A stretch of 64,000 nt of DNA. It comes from Blasia pusilla (lineage: Eukaryota > Marchantiophyta > Marchantiopsida > Blasiales). Location: NCBI GenBank assembly GCA_050084515.1, contig CM114271.1, positions 57,164,001-57,228,000 of the forward strand, read 5' to 3'. Position numbers and translations under genes: made by a program. Within the stretch, counting starts at the first letter, position 1, and every line of letters starts with the position of its first letter. Shown here in pieces: positions 36,301 to 47,660 of this stretch. The notes beneath the pieces were generated by a model. It did not search any database. It saw only the letters and a list, made by a program, of their open reading frames with translations, and was not told the origin of the DNA.

Positions 36301-39300
36301 ACTGCTCACATTTGCTATGACAAAGATCTTTTTTGTGAGTTTCATCCTGTGTCAAGTGCACAGTATGTCAGATGTGGACCTGGGAATAGAAGTCGTGTGC
36401 TTGGGATTGGAAAAGTATCCCTGAAATTTGATAGTGAATATAGTCAAGAAGGGATGTTAAACAATGTCCTTTATGTACCAGAGTTCACAAAGAACTTGGT
36501 ATCTGTGCATCAGCTTACAGAGAAAGGCATTCTTGTATTATTCCTTGACAAAAGATGCATCCTTCAAAAGGGAGAAGAAGTTCTCTGCCAGGGTGTGGCA
36601 GAAGACAAGTTGTTTCGATTGGTGGAAACAACAAAAGTTGAAGCGATGGTGGCTGCTGATGCCATGGTAGCTGAAAACTCCAACAACATGAAACTGTGGC
36701 ATCTTCGACTCGGCCATTTATCAGAGATCAACCTTCGTTCTCTACAGAAGATGGTGGAAGGGTTAAAACTACATGCTGATGGTAGATTGGACTTTTGTAG
36801 AGCATGTGCTGAGGGTAAATCTCACAAATTGTCATTTCCCAAGAAATCTTTGAGTAGATCAACAGGTCTTTTAGATCTCATCCACTCAGATGTTTGGGGT
36901 TACATGACACAGAAGTCTCTAGGAGGAGCTGCTTGGTATGTGTCCTTTGTGGATGATTATAGCAGAAAAAGCTTTGTGTATCTGATGAAACACAAAGGTG
37001 AGGTTCTTGATAAGTTCAAGAACTTTGTGGCAATGGTGGAGCTACAGACAGGAAGAAGAGTGAAGAAAATTCGCTCAGATGGAGGCAAAGAGTACAGGAA
37101 CAAAGAGTTCTCCTCCTTTTTGCAACAAAGGGATTTTGGCTGATGTCACAGCCAGAGACAGTCCCTCTCAGAATGGAGTAGCAGAGAGACTAAACAGAAC
37201 TCTGTCAGAGAAGGCGTTGAGCATGCTCCAGCATGCAAATCTCAGGAAAAGCTTTTGGGAGCTGCAATCAAGACTGCAAACTTTCTGAGGAATGTTAGTC
37301 CTACTAGTGCTTTGAATGGGATGACTCCAGAAGAATGCTGGAGTGGTAAGAAGCCAGATATCTCCCACCTGAGAGTCTTTGGTTGTCCAGCTTACGTACA
37401 TATCCCAAAGGAGCAAAGATCAAAATTCAGTAAGAAGGCTGAAAAGCTCATCTTTGTAGGATATGAGACTGGCTTGAAGGGATATGTTCTCTACAATCCA
37501 AAGACTGGACAGTGTGTCACAAGTAGAGATGTGCAGTTTGATGAAACCTGGGAAGGAGATCAGAAGAAAATTTCTGAAGTAGAGGGTGAATCATCATCAC
37601 AACCGCAAATTACTTTTCATGCAGGAACTCCAACAACTGATCTAGAAAGAGATGCAGATCAAACCTCGAGACCATCTCGTGGAGAATTCCGTTCAGAAAA
37701 TCTGAAGGTATATGTCAGGAGAAAGCAGAAAGTTGTCCAAACTGAGGAGAATCATCAGGAATCCAACTTTCAGCCTGCTGAAGTACCAGGTACCTCTGAA
37801 GATGCACAAACTGAAGAAGTGGCAGAGACATTGCCAAGGAGATCCGGAAGAACGAGAACACCTATTGACAGGTTGGGAGTTCATCATGAGAAACAGACTC
37901 ACTCCTCAGTGGATGAAGAAGCTTGTCTTACTAGGGATGGAGAGGATGAACCTCAAACACTTGCACAGGCTATGAGTAGACCTGATTGGAGCAAGTGGGA
38001 GATTGCCATTGATCAAGAGAAAAAGTCTCTTGCAAAGAATGGCACATGGGAGTGGACTGATCTACCCAAAGAAAGGAGATCCATTGGTTGCAAATGGGTT
38101 TTCAAGATCAAGAGAGGAGCTAACAATGAAGTGGTAAAGTACAAAGCTCGTCTTGTAGCAAAGGGTTTCAATCAGCAAGCTGAAGTTGATTATACAGAGA
38201 CCTTTGCTCCTGTAGTACGGTATGGTTCCATAAGGTTGCTTTTAGCTCTAGCTGCTGAAGAAGATTGGGAGGTGGAGCAATTAGATGTGGAGACTGCTTT
38301 TCTGAATGGAGACCTGAAGGAAACCATCTACATGGATGTTCCAGATGGGTATGGTGGACATAGGGGCAATGCATGTTTGTTGAAGAAGGCATTGTATGGT
38401 CTTAAACAGGCTCCAAGAGCCTGGTATGAAAAGTTGGACTCTTACCTTAGGGAACAGAGGTTTTGTAGAGCTCATGCAGATTTGAGTGTTTACTGCAAAA
38501 ATGGTACATTGTTTATTGCAGTTTATGTAGATGACCTCCTGTTGCTAGGCAAAAGTAAGAAAGAAATCCAGCAAGCAAAGGACAATCTTTGCTCAGTCTT
38601 TTGCTATGACTATCATAGGCCCAGTGAAGTTCATCCTTGGAACTAAAGTTGAGAGGAACAGAGCAGAAGGATGGATTAGACTCAGTCAGACTCACTACAT
38701 TGATGCGATGCTGACAAGGTATAGAATGGCTGAGGCAAAGCCAGTTTCTACTCCACTGGATCCTGGGTGAAACTTGCCAAAACAGGTGCAGACAAACAGG
38801 AGGAGAATGAGAATGTTGAAAACCTTCAACATTTGTATCAGAGTGCTGTGGGTCTCTGATGTTTGCCATGGTTTGCACAAGGCCAGATATCTCATATGCA
38901 GTGGGAGCACTGGCCAGGTACACGTCTAAACCTACTCTCACACATTGGAGATGTGTACAGAGAGTCTTACGGTACTTGAAAGGTACCAAGAATGCGTATC
39001 TTGAATACAGGAAACAAGGATGTTTTCCTACCTTGACTGGCTTCACAGATGCTAGTTGGGGGGATGATCCTGACAACAGCAGGTCTACTGGTGGATATGT
39101 ATTTACATTGAGTGGTGGTGCTATCAGTTGGCGCAGCAAGCAACAAACATCTGTTGCCTTGTCCACAACAGAAGCTGAGCTTATGGCAGCTTCAAATGCT
39201 ACTCAAGAAGTAGTTTGGCTGAGGAGATTGCTTGAGGAGGTTTGTTATAAGCAGAATGATGGAACTGTATTGTATTGTGATAATACAGGAAGTATAAGTC

Positions 39301-42300
39301 TTCTCAAGAATCCTGTTCATCATCCTAGGACTAAGCATATAAATATTAGAAGAAGATTTATAGAGGAGAAAGAAAATGAGCAAATAGTCCAAGTAGAATA
39401 TTGTCCTACAGAGGATATGACAGCTGATGTATTGACAAAGGCATTGTCAAGAGAAAAGCACAACAAATGTGCTCAGAAGATGGGTCTTATATTAAACTCC
39501 AGTTAAGTGGGAGTGTTGTAAAACATAGTAACTTGGAGTTTACTATAGTGAAAAGTAACTGATAGAATTACTATAGTAACTTAGTGTTTTACCACAGTAA
39601 ATAGTAATTTCTTGTTACCATAGAGTTACCTCAGTAATTCTGAGAATTACTATGGGCGGCAGGCCCTAACCCTAAAAACCCTAAAACCTAGAAACTCATT
39701 CTCTTGGCTGTATATAACCCTCTGAGGGTGCCCTGCGAATTTACATTCTCTTACACCTTTCTGGACACAACTCTCTGAGCTGAGGAGCTGATTGAGAAGC
39801 ACTGAGTGTGCTTTGCTTACCTGAGTGGATTGTGCTTCTGACCTTAGTAGTTCAGTGTGCTAAGCACTGAGTGTGCTGCTGCTTACAGACTGAGAGGTCT
39901 GCTGACTTGAGGAGTTCAGTGAGTCTTGTGATACAAGGTGTATAGTAGTACTAACCTGAGTGGTTGCTATTGAGATGTCTACTGCTGCTAACCTGAGTGG
40001 TTGCTATTGCACTAAGTGTGCTTGAGAATGCAAGGTGATCTGGTGATGCAAGTTGTCTAGCTCTTTCCTCTACAATCTAACCTGAGTGGTTGCTATTGCA
40101 CTAAGTGTGCTTGTAATAGCTAGGTTGTAGAGAAACTCTGATTCTAAAAAGTTTCAATCCCCTGCATGGTTTATTTCTAAAGAAATCTTTGCTGACAGTA
40201 AAATGGTATGTGCCTGCACTTTATCTAACCTTAACCACAGCGCATCTCATGAGCCAACTATCTTGATAGTTACTAGTGGCGATGGTGATCCCATTTCAAC
40301 TGTGCACTCCTAAACCCGCTCAATGGTGCAGAAGACCCAGCAAATAAAATTGTACTGGGACAAATCATCTCATGGCCATTCAACCTCTCCTGAGCCTTGA
40401 AATAGATTCATTCAAGTGAACTGTCTACGAAATTGAAATTCAACCAATTATCTGCATCCCAATATCTTTTGTCCACTTACATTCAAAAGAGGACTGCTGG
40501 CTAGAATGCAAAGCTGCTTGGGGGACAAGGGAACAAATTGCTGTTCCTAGGAGAGTACCTTACATTCCAGATTAAGGAGTTTCCTTGAAAGGCGTTCTCT
40601 TCACACCCTTTCTCGATAATATGCCGTTGATCTGGTAGCACTGCAGGAATGATGAAGTGCACACCCAGAGGGCTTCCCCTGCACTAGCGAAGCACGGTCG
40701 CATGTTCAAGATGACACATTCAATTTATTAATCAAGTCATGTTGCTCATGAATTTCACTGCTTATCAATGACAGAATCAGTTTAAGGTAGGTTTCGGTTT
40801 AGGCTCCATTTTCTGTTCACATGGGTAAAACTTTGTGCAAATTCTTTGTCTGAGAATTCTTGACATCTTAAACACTTTTGTATTTGTGAATCTCTGGCCA
40901 ATAGTGGTGTGATGGCAATAGCACCATCATGAAATGTAAGGCTATCCAAACCTTTCCAATGTGAGGGCTGTAAGAATCTTGCCAGCTGCAGAAGCAATGG
41001 TTGGCCAGACGTGTCTCAGTTCTTGTTGTCGAGAGGCAGGTAGAAGGGCAACAACTCGATCGTTGGCTCGTACTCCCAATTTTTGTCTTGCCTGGATCAA
41101 GGAATAAATTAGATATTTGCTTTGATACAGGATGAACATCACAATGAAGCGTTGAGCAAATGAATCTCGAGTAACATGATGTTCAAAACATATGTTATGA
41201 AAATAAAGAGCAGGATCAGCAGTTTTTCTTCTGGTGCACCAAGCAGGTAGGGAAACAAAGCAATATGAATATGAAGAAACTGATTTAATATGGAGGTAAT
41301 GAAAGGAAGTGCTCACATTGGCCAGATCATGAACACCTCGTAATAGACAACAGAGGCTTCCTAAGCAGCCAATTAAAGTAGTAAACTACTATAAAATCCA
41401 CACACTCATGTAAGCTTTTAGCTGCTAGAATATCAACACAGTGATCTAAATCCTACTGGCAACAGAAATACTCATTCAGGAGTTGCTCATCTGTTAAAGT
41501 CTGAGTCTATTGTGAGCTTCTGATGTCATCTCCTGGTTGGTAAGTGTGGATTATTGTCTCTAGTCCCCGTGACTTGGCACAGCAATGCCAGGAGTTAGGT
41601 TCCCAGTGAAATTAGTTGAACAAGTGGAGACCTCTCCCCCTTTTGATTCTGCACTCACAGGCTCTCCCCAGCAGCCAATATCAGATTTGTTTACTTCAGG
41701 AGTTAAAGGCGATCTCTGACATATGTCAATACTGCAGTTTGACATGAATTCTGACAGATGAATACCATTCACTCACTCTTCAAGGCTGGTGGACCCCAAC
41801 TACAGAACTATCAAGGAAAGCTCACTCATGACCAGACTGTCTGCTTGACTGCTCCAAAGGAAGCTAAGTGAATGGGCAGGTGTGATGCACATTCAGGCTT
41901 GAAGGCAAGCTTGTGTCAGGAGATCACACCGCACAATTGATCACCTTCTTGCAGTTCTGATACTCATTGAGGAAATCTGCGAGACCACAACTAGCTAGAA
42001 CCCCAACAAATTGTACTGTTCTTTTGTTTACTTTAAGAAGGCATGTTACACAGTATAAAGGGCACTCCTCTGGAAACATCTGGAAGTACTGGGGATCCCC
42101 AAACTCCTGCTTAGTATAATCAAAGTGTTTGAAGCCATGGTCATTTTTGCTTTGTGGGTTGTCAATAGTTTCATCTTCATCAGCAATCTTCAAAAACCAC
42201 ATTCCAGCGTTAACTACAGCTACATTTCCATTTCATGACAAAAGCTACATTACAACTTCCATAAGCTTTTTCATTTCCGGAAGAAAGAAAAGCACAAATT

Positions 42301-45300
42301 CTCTTATCAGGAATTTACCTCTTGTCGATCCAGCATCTTTACTGTGTCAAGAAGAGGATGACCAACAAGCATGACATTTCCACCAGCTTTTGTGTAATAC
42401 TCAGCCTGAGTAGGAAGAAATGTGATTACTTCAGTGTTTGTGAATAAGTTTTCTCGGGATATTTGTTAAGATTCACAAAAAAAGAAATTCACTGATAACT
42501 GCTGACAGACAACATCAAATGACAGCAGAAGATGCGCATTTCAGGAGGAGCCGCTTACTTCTCCCGGATAATTGGCCAATATTGTATCACTCATTGACAC
42601 AATCTTTGCAGTACGGAATGTAGTCCACAGCCATTCATTGGGTGGAATGTAGTAGACTATTCTACAGCCTGCATCAGAAGAAAAAAATAGTCCTTCATGT
42701 ACAAGTTTGATAGCAGAGACCAATCACAAACAGCACAACTAGGTTAGAAAAAAGAAGTTAAATCAAGATGACCTTCATTTCCTGAAGGCATTCCTATTTT
42801 CAGGAAAATGAAGGAAATCATTTTGGCTGTCTCCTGAAAATGACAAGTATCACAATTTCTAGATGCTTCAAATTGAGAGCTTGGTTTGACAGTTCCACTC
42901 AGCTACAATCTCACCAGTGAGGAAATTGGACCACATGACTGCTGAATCTTAATGTGAATCATTTGGTGCTACTCTTACATACTTCCATGTTGACTCCAAG
43001 GGTGTGTAAGTGTTCTATTGCTAATTCCTTTTGAGTGCTACTTCATTTGGTCACTGCAGCTCCTAGGACTATCTTCTCTAGTGTGGAACCACGCCAGTAC
43101 ATAGTTGGTTTGCAACCAACCAGACAATTTTATTCTTGAACATATCATTATCCTCTGGCCTGATGCCCAGTTTGCAGTTTACTGTCCTTACTACCTTGTA
43201 TTGATCTCCATTTGGAAAACTGTGATCGAGTGGTATAAAATAAAATTTTCAAACTCTCCTCTTTCCTCCAAAAATCTGGTGAGTTGGAAAGTAAGTAGGA
43301 CTAGTCAAGTGGAGTATTTCTGCCACAGAGATTTTCTCACCGCCATGCAAATGGTTCATTCTAATGCTTCATATTGGTGACTGGTGGGATCAGTTTCACT
43401 ATTTCCTGAAAGGAACAACTAAGTATGCTTTCTCATGTCATACACACAATTTGCCATTCTCATATATACATGCAACAGACGCCTAATTACTGGATGAACA
43501 GAGATAAATTTTTGACAGTATCATGAGACATTTCCACCAATCCCATCCAATCAGACATTTCCTCTTTGCAGTGTGGATATGGTTGATGGGCACTCTGAAG
43601 CATGCTTCAGGTACCAGGTCATACTGAGGCCCCTTCTCCAGAACTTGTTACTCACCAAACTTCTTTTTCACATATTGGCCAAAGGCTATGTTGACACCAG
43701 GGTAATCCAGCAAAACCTGTCAGATAGCCACCATTGCCTTCTTGGTTACTACTAAATCATGAAGCCTTTGATCCGAGTACTGAACCCCTGGATTGAATGT
43801 CATGGTGAGTTCCTTGGTGACAGTGAATATTTTCTACTTTTTACTTAATGGTTCCACTGCTCCAAATGGCAGGTTCCAACCGAAAGAGACGCGATGGGAT
43901 GTCATCTACTAATGTATTGAAGATTTAAAGGTAAATTCTTAGATACTTCATTACAACTTTTTTCTGAAAAAGGATCAATGAGCACCACTTTTTTTCCATC
44001 ACGTCAAGTACCACTTATGTATGAACATAAAGCAATTGAACTGAAGAGAAATGTGATTCAGTTCTAGAAATTTTGAGAATTGTAGCCAAGTAAAGTACAC
44101 AGGCCGCAGGCACCAGTTGATGCATGTTCATAGAGTAAGCTATGAATGGCTTATCTGACATAGAAAACAAGAAAACTATGCAGTAAAAAGCCTCGTGCTG
44201 TAAGTGGAGAATTCTTGCACAGCGCTACTGACACTGGAATGTCAATAGATCAACGAAGTCTCCAGAGTAAATAAGGGAATGGAAAATGATATCTTCAAGC
44301 AAATACTTCAAAAATTTGAGCAAGTGCGCAGAAAGGACCTCACCAGAACATGTGGTGGATGTCCTTCTAGAAATTTCCGCACAGTCATCTGAAGGAGCAG
44401 CGAGGGTACAACGAAAGGAAGAGCTTCAAGAAGCCCGATGGAGCTAAGGCCCGTATTATCACCTACAGCCCAAACACGACAACTCCACACTATGGAATAA
44501 CCAGTGCACACGCTCTAAACATCGCTAACTAAATAGAAGGACTACAAGAACTACTGACACATTATATGAAAAGTATAGATCTGAAGGAAAGTACCCATAG
44601 GTTTGAGAATACCCACCACCCACCGATGAGAGTAGCGCCTGCTTCTTTCATACGCTGGCCTCCCAAAGCATAAACTTCTATTGTCTTCTGCGATTTTTCA
44701 GCTTGGGTCAAAAGCTCCTTGACAAGGAATGATCCATGTATGTCGCCCATCAGATCCCCTGTGCTCACCTGCCGTCCCCAGTTTACAACTATTTGAGTAA
44801 CTACAGTTCATAATTTCGAGGCCATAAAACACAAGGGATGAATAGGAGACCAGAGGACAATGCTGAGGGAGGGGAGGGGGGGTCTGTGTGTGGTTCACTG
44901 TAAAATTTCTTCTTGAGGTGATTCATCTGAACCCCAACCCCTTCACGAGAATATGCAATTCCTAATTCCCAGGAATAAACTCTCAGACGAACAGAGTACC
45001 TACAAAGATTCGAAAAGGCAAAGAATCTCGAGTACGAGTTTCGCATTCCACTCCATATTCGCTGCTCCGGATCACCCCGCTTTTCGTGACAGGCCTCGTA
45101 TCGCAATTGACCGCTGCTGACGGTCGCGACTCCATGGAGTAAGAGCCGTGCTGGACCAACGTGAGGGTGGTGACAGAGCATGCGGGTCTGCGGAAGGATG
45201 GAGGAAAGCGGAGGGACGCAGGGAGTGAACTGCACGTAGAGAAGCACATCATTTTTGCCGTGCAAAGTGGAGAAGGCGCTGAATCGAGGCTTCTCACAGC

Positions 45301-45348
45301 ATCTGTGATCACATCAGAGACGGGCAAAACCATTGCGACATAGTACAT
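33313..45348 (-). CDS. lpxB: Lipid-A-disaccharide synthase, eleven exons
   Basis: GT19 glycosyltransferase that joins UDP-2,3-diacylglucosamine and lipid X into lipid A disaccharide; the plant enzyme is known to be mitochondrial. Exons 5' to 3': 45348-45004, 44768-44624, 44462-44344, 43716-43656, 42668-42559, 42405-42319, 41091-40952, 40678-40564, 34256-34173, 33899-33786, 33495-33313. They total 1503 nt, 500 aa plus stop. All introns are GT-AG and all phases match. Landmarks: N-terminal RIFVSTGDLMGDIHGS (family GExSGD site, here TGDLMGD), YALGGQRMKEAGATLIG, VLLDYPGVNIAF, VYYIPPNEWLW, MLVGHPLLDTVKML, VVALLPASRQQEL, SGSANLELAL, VPQVVVYKIDAVTAWLARK, VIPEFIQEGAD and YERLRTLLGEPG. The first roughly 105 residues precede the catalytic fold and are Ser/Arg-rich, consistent with an organellar targeting peptide. 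Intron 8 (40563-34257) holds a whole Copia element. No disrupting change was seen in the exons. The start could also be the Met at residue 6. Confidence 0.94.
34753..34757. repeat. Target-site duplication, left (AGTTT)
   Basis: AGTTT at 34753-34757 matches AGTTT at 40150-40154, immediately outside the two LTRs of Copia-1. This is the 5-bp duplication left by integration. Confidence 0.85.
34758..35393 (+). repeat. Copia-1 5' LTR
   Basis: 636 bp. A TATA box (TATATAA) at 34955-34961 sits about 200 bp in; transcription probably starts near 34985-34995. The upstream third has repeated TTACTATAGTAA-like half sites. The downstream half has three copies of AACCTGAGTGGTTGCTATTG (from about 35197, 35234 and 35323) and several GAGTGTGCT boxes. 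Confidence 0.95.
34955..34961 (+). promoter_or_regulatory. TATA box of the Copia-1 5' LTR
   Basis: TATATAA in GGCTGTATATAACCC. The same box is at 39711-39717 in the 3' LTR, at exactly the LTR-to-LTR offset of 4756. Confidence 0.7.
35394..35407 (+). other. Primer-binding site for half tRNA-iMet, overlapping the gag start codon
   Basis: GGTTATGGGCCCAC directly follows the LTR. It is complementary over 14 nt to the anticodon arm of plant initiator tRNA-Met as I recall it (GUGGGCCCAUAACC), and not to the tRNA 3' end as in most plant Copia elements (TGGTATCAGAGC). Priming from a cleaved initiator tRNA is known for Drosophila copia and Volvox Osser. The ATG of the polyprotein (35398-35400) lies inside the site, so there is virtually no leader between LTR and ORF. 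Confidence 0.8.
35398..39506 (+). pseudogene. Copia-1 gag-pol polyprotein with five frame breaks
   Basis: One long Copia polyprotein. Gag is residues 1 to about 230, then a CCHC knuckle (CYTCREKGHLSPQC, nt about 36091-36135), protease (WFLDSGATAH, about 36280-36310), GAG-pre-integrase (LWHLRLGHL, 36694), and integrase with HSDVWGY, RSDGGKEY and NGVAERLNRTL. RT has SIGCKWVFKIKRG, YKARLVAKGFNQQ and catalytic YVDDLLLL at about 38522-38548. RNase H (TDASWGDD, SVALSTTEAELMAA) ends at 39506. The frame changes near 37127-37141 (+1), 37254-37258 (-1), 38594-38600 (+1), 38764-38768 (-1) and 38853-38856 (-1); only small stretches are out of the main frame. All catalytic residues I can check are intact. 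Confidence 0.9.
39514..40149 (+). repeat. Copia-1 3' LTR
   Basis: 636 bp, preceded by PPT AAGTGGGAG and followed by TSD AGTTT (40150-40154). I found no difference from the 5' LTR by line-by-line reading. Confidence 0.95.
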
Positions 45349-46363
45349 TCAACAGAGGCAACAGCGTGTCGGATCCTCACACCCAAACTACATGTCCGAA
45401 TTTCTCCCACACCCCACGTACCAGAATCACCAGGCGTAGGGAACATCAATTATGCCTAAACTCCATCTTTCTAATAATATAAATTTGTGTTTGATATGTA
45501 ATTACATTCGTGGTTAGTATTCTGTAGAAAGAAATTCTGTAGTATTCTGTATTCATTCCCGACGCAATTTCCCCCCGCGATTTGAGGGTGAGATGCTAAT
45601 TATGGGCTTTATAAACATTACCTATTTTTTTCCCTCTCATTTTGGATATCTACTTGTCGTCCACACATATTCATTAATTACTTTCTCTCGTTCCCTCTCA
45701 AAGGGTCATAGATTGGTTTCTTGCAACCCCGTATTCACTAATTACTTTCTCTCCCATCTCTCTCAAAGGGTCATAGATTGGTTTCTTGCAACCCCGAATG
45801 AGCATATTTATCGGTTCTCTATTGTTGGCCATAAGGTTTGCACTAGTGACATTGTTATATACGCAAATGTATTCATATTGAGTTTTGGTCGACGCATGAG
45901 GTGGTGGCTATATGCATAATGTGACAAAATAATTTATGTAATTATAAGAGGATGGGATTAGAGAAACCTTATTCCGGAGTTGATACCTAGCTTGTCCCCT
46001 AAAAGTTCTTCTAGTGTTTTCTAAGGTTCTTATGGTGTTGCCACATGTCAATTTAAGAAAAGAAGTTAAGTTAAGAGCATGCAATTAGATTAAATGAGAA
46101 AGGAAAAGGAGGATTAGAGGCATTAAATTATTTATTTATTTTTAAAATTGAATATCATCCGTATATAGCACGTGCAACACTTTAGTACAACAATAGTAAC
46201 AAGTTTACAATTTTGTCTCTTAACACATTCTTGTAAGAATGCCTCTTCTATTTAGATACAGAGAGTGACGGTTATCATAAACGAGGTAATTTTTGTCAAT
46301 TGCCTAGCTCTTTTTATAGCACCTCATAAAATTATTTCAACACTTGTGTTTAAATAATTCCCA
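45349..46363. promoter_or_regulatory. Upstream region of lpxB
   Basis: The first few hundred bases upstream of the lpxB start should contain its promoter and 5' UTR; no TATA box can be assigned with confidence. A 64-bp tandem duplication follows at 45668-45795, and the rest is AT-rich. Confidence 0.35.
45668..45795. repeat. Tandem duplication, 2 x 64 bp
   Basis: Units 45668-45731 and 45732-45795 share AATTACTTTCTCTC and AAAGGGTCATAGATTGGTTT with few differences. Confidence 0.9.
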
Positions 46364-46800
46364 CTAGTTGGTGCCCGTGCCATGCACGGATTAAAAGAAA
46401 TGTATAATTTTGATTTACCATTCATAATGTATAATTAAATTCGAATAATCCTTTTGTCTTACACATCATATGATCTTATTGGTTAGAAAGGACATGTACC
46501 AAGATAGTATAGGCCCGTGTCGTGCCCGGGTTTAAATCAACTCCTAAAATACTAATTAGCTCTCAAAATTCTTGATTGTCTTTTAAACAAATTTTGAGTG
46601 ATCTTATAGGTCAAGAAAGCGAGCGATCCCATTAGCTGAAAATGCCACGTGACAAAAGAAGAGGAGGTTGCAAAACGAAGAGGCACTCTCCCATAATAAT
46701 ATAGATGCATGTAAGCTAAACTGTAAGTTGCTTCATATCTTTTAGATTTTTTTCTCCTCCTACTTATAGTAGCATGCACATGTTTCATTAATAGTATAGA
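46364..46800 (-). mobile_element. Nested Helitron-like elements
   Basis: On the minus strand the outer element ends in a hairpin (CCGTGC/GCACGG) then CTAG at 46364-46367, next to host A (46363). A TCTATACTATTAATGA start lies at 46800, next to host T. Inside, a second terminus-like sequence (CCCGGGCACGACACGGG then CTATACTA) is at about 46507-46535, and a TCTATATTATTATGGG start at 46705. The simplest reading is one short Helitron inserted in another. The inner 3' end is not canonical CTRR. Confidence 0.5.
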
Positions 46801-47121
46801 TTTGATAGTTTTGGAAGGAGAAATGAATTTAAATGGAAGAGGGAAATGAGTTCATAAATTAAGATTAACTAGTGATTTAATTATTTTGTGTTATTTTTGT
46901 GGGAGGAGTAGGAATTTTTAAAACTTTTATAGAACCATGAAATTATTCATGGGAGTGAGGTAATATTTAAAAAATTATTTGAGGAGTGAAGTTATTTAGA
47001 AGAGTGGAATGTTATTACTCCTTTAATATTTAAGAAAGTGGAACTCATGTTTAAATTTTGAAACGAAAAATAAGATCATTTAAAAAAGTCAGTTTTTTGA
47101 GCCAGCACGAGCATGCTAACT
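46801..47121 (+). mobile_element. AT-rich Helitron-like repeat (family of 18590-19130)
   Basis: Colinear with the interrupted copy at 18.6-19.1 kb. It ends in a hairpin AGCACGAGCATGCT then AACTAG followed by T. Confidence 0.5.
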
Positions 47122-47254
47122 AGTCCTACTTGTCATTCATATGTTCACTGATGTTCACCATAAGGGTTTCCACTAACGGCATTATTATATACGGAATTAT
47201 ATTCATGTTGATTTTTATATGACGCATGAGGTGGTGATGCCTACTTACTCATCC

Positions 47255-47660
47255 TAATAGTTGGCATGCCCGTCCTTGCGCACGAAAAAAAAAGAAAGTA
47301 ATCTTATCTTTTATTTCAAAATTTAAAATAATTTCCACATTCTTAAATCTTGATGGAGTAGTAACATTCTACTTCTAAATAACGCCATTCTTCAATTAAA
47401 ACTTAAATAATAGCCCACTCTCCTAAATAATTGCACCCTTCCATGAAAGTTTAAACAATATATACTCTTCACCTTCCAGTTTTCCCACTAAAATAACATC
47501 CATTAATTAAATTAGTTAAATCATTAGTTAATCTTAATTAACTAAATAAATTCTCTCTTCGATTCAAATTCATTTTCCCTTCCCAAAATACCAAGTTTGA
47601 TTTAAGGGATAGAATTGCAAGTTTCTTACTATTTTGTCTTATTGTGCATATAGGGTTTCT
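47255..47660 (-). mobile_element. Inverted copy of the same AT-rich repeat
   Basis: Reverse-complement blocks of 46801-47121 and 18150-19130: AGTAGTAACATTCTACTTCT, CCCACTCTCCTAAATAATTG, TTCCCTTCCCAAAATA and TAAGACAAAATAGTAA when read on the minus strand. With its neighbour it forms a large imperfect inverted repeat. Confidence 0.5.

Larger units (their letters stand above)
34758..40149 (+). mobile_element. Full-length Copia retrotransposon (Copia-1), very recent insertion in lpxB intron 8
   Basis: 5392 bp with two 636-bp LTRs (34758-35393, 39514-40149) that I read as identical over their whole length, and TSD AGTTT on both sides. Internal parts: a half-tRNA PBS at 35394-35407, gag-pol from 35398, and a PPT (AAGTGGGAG) at 39505-39513. 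It is antisense to the host gene, the orientation that usually disturbs splicing and polyadenylation least. The LTR begins TGTTG but ends in AAAA, not the usual CA, with the boundary fixed by the TSD. Another reading of the 3' end by one or two bases is possible. The coding region has about five single-base frame breaks despite the identical LTRs. Confidence 0.95.

Noticed and set aside
38513-39166. 217-codon minus-strand ORF
   Set aside because: Antisense shadow of the Copia-1 RT/RNase H region.
41924-42202. 92-codon minus-strand ORF between lpxB exons 6 and 7
   Set aside because: Exons 6 and 7 join in phase without it and the protein family has no extra domain there; it is intron sequence.
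45161-45343. Plus-strand ORF over lpxB exon 1
   Set aside because: Shadow of the exon 1 coding sequence on the minus strand.
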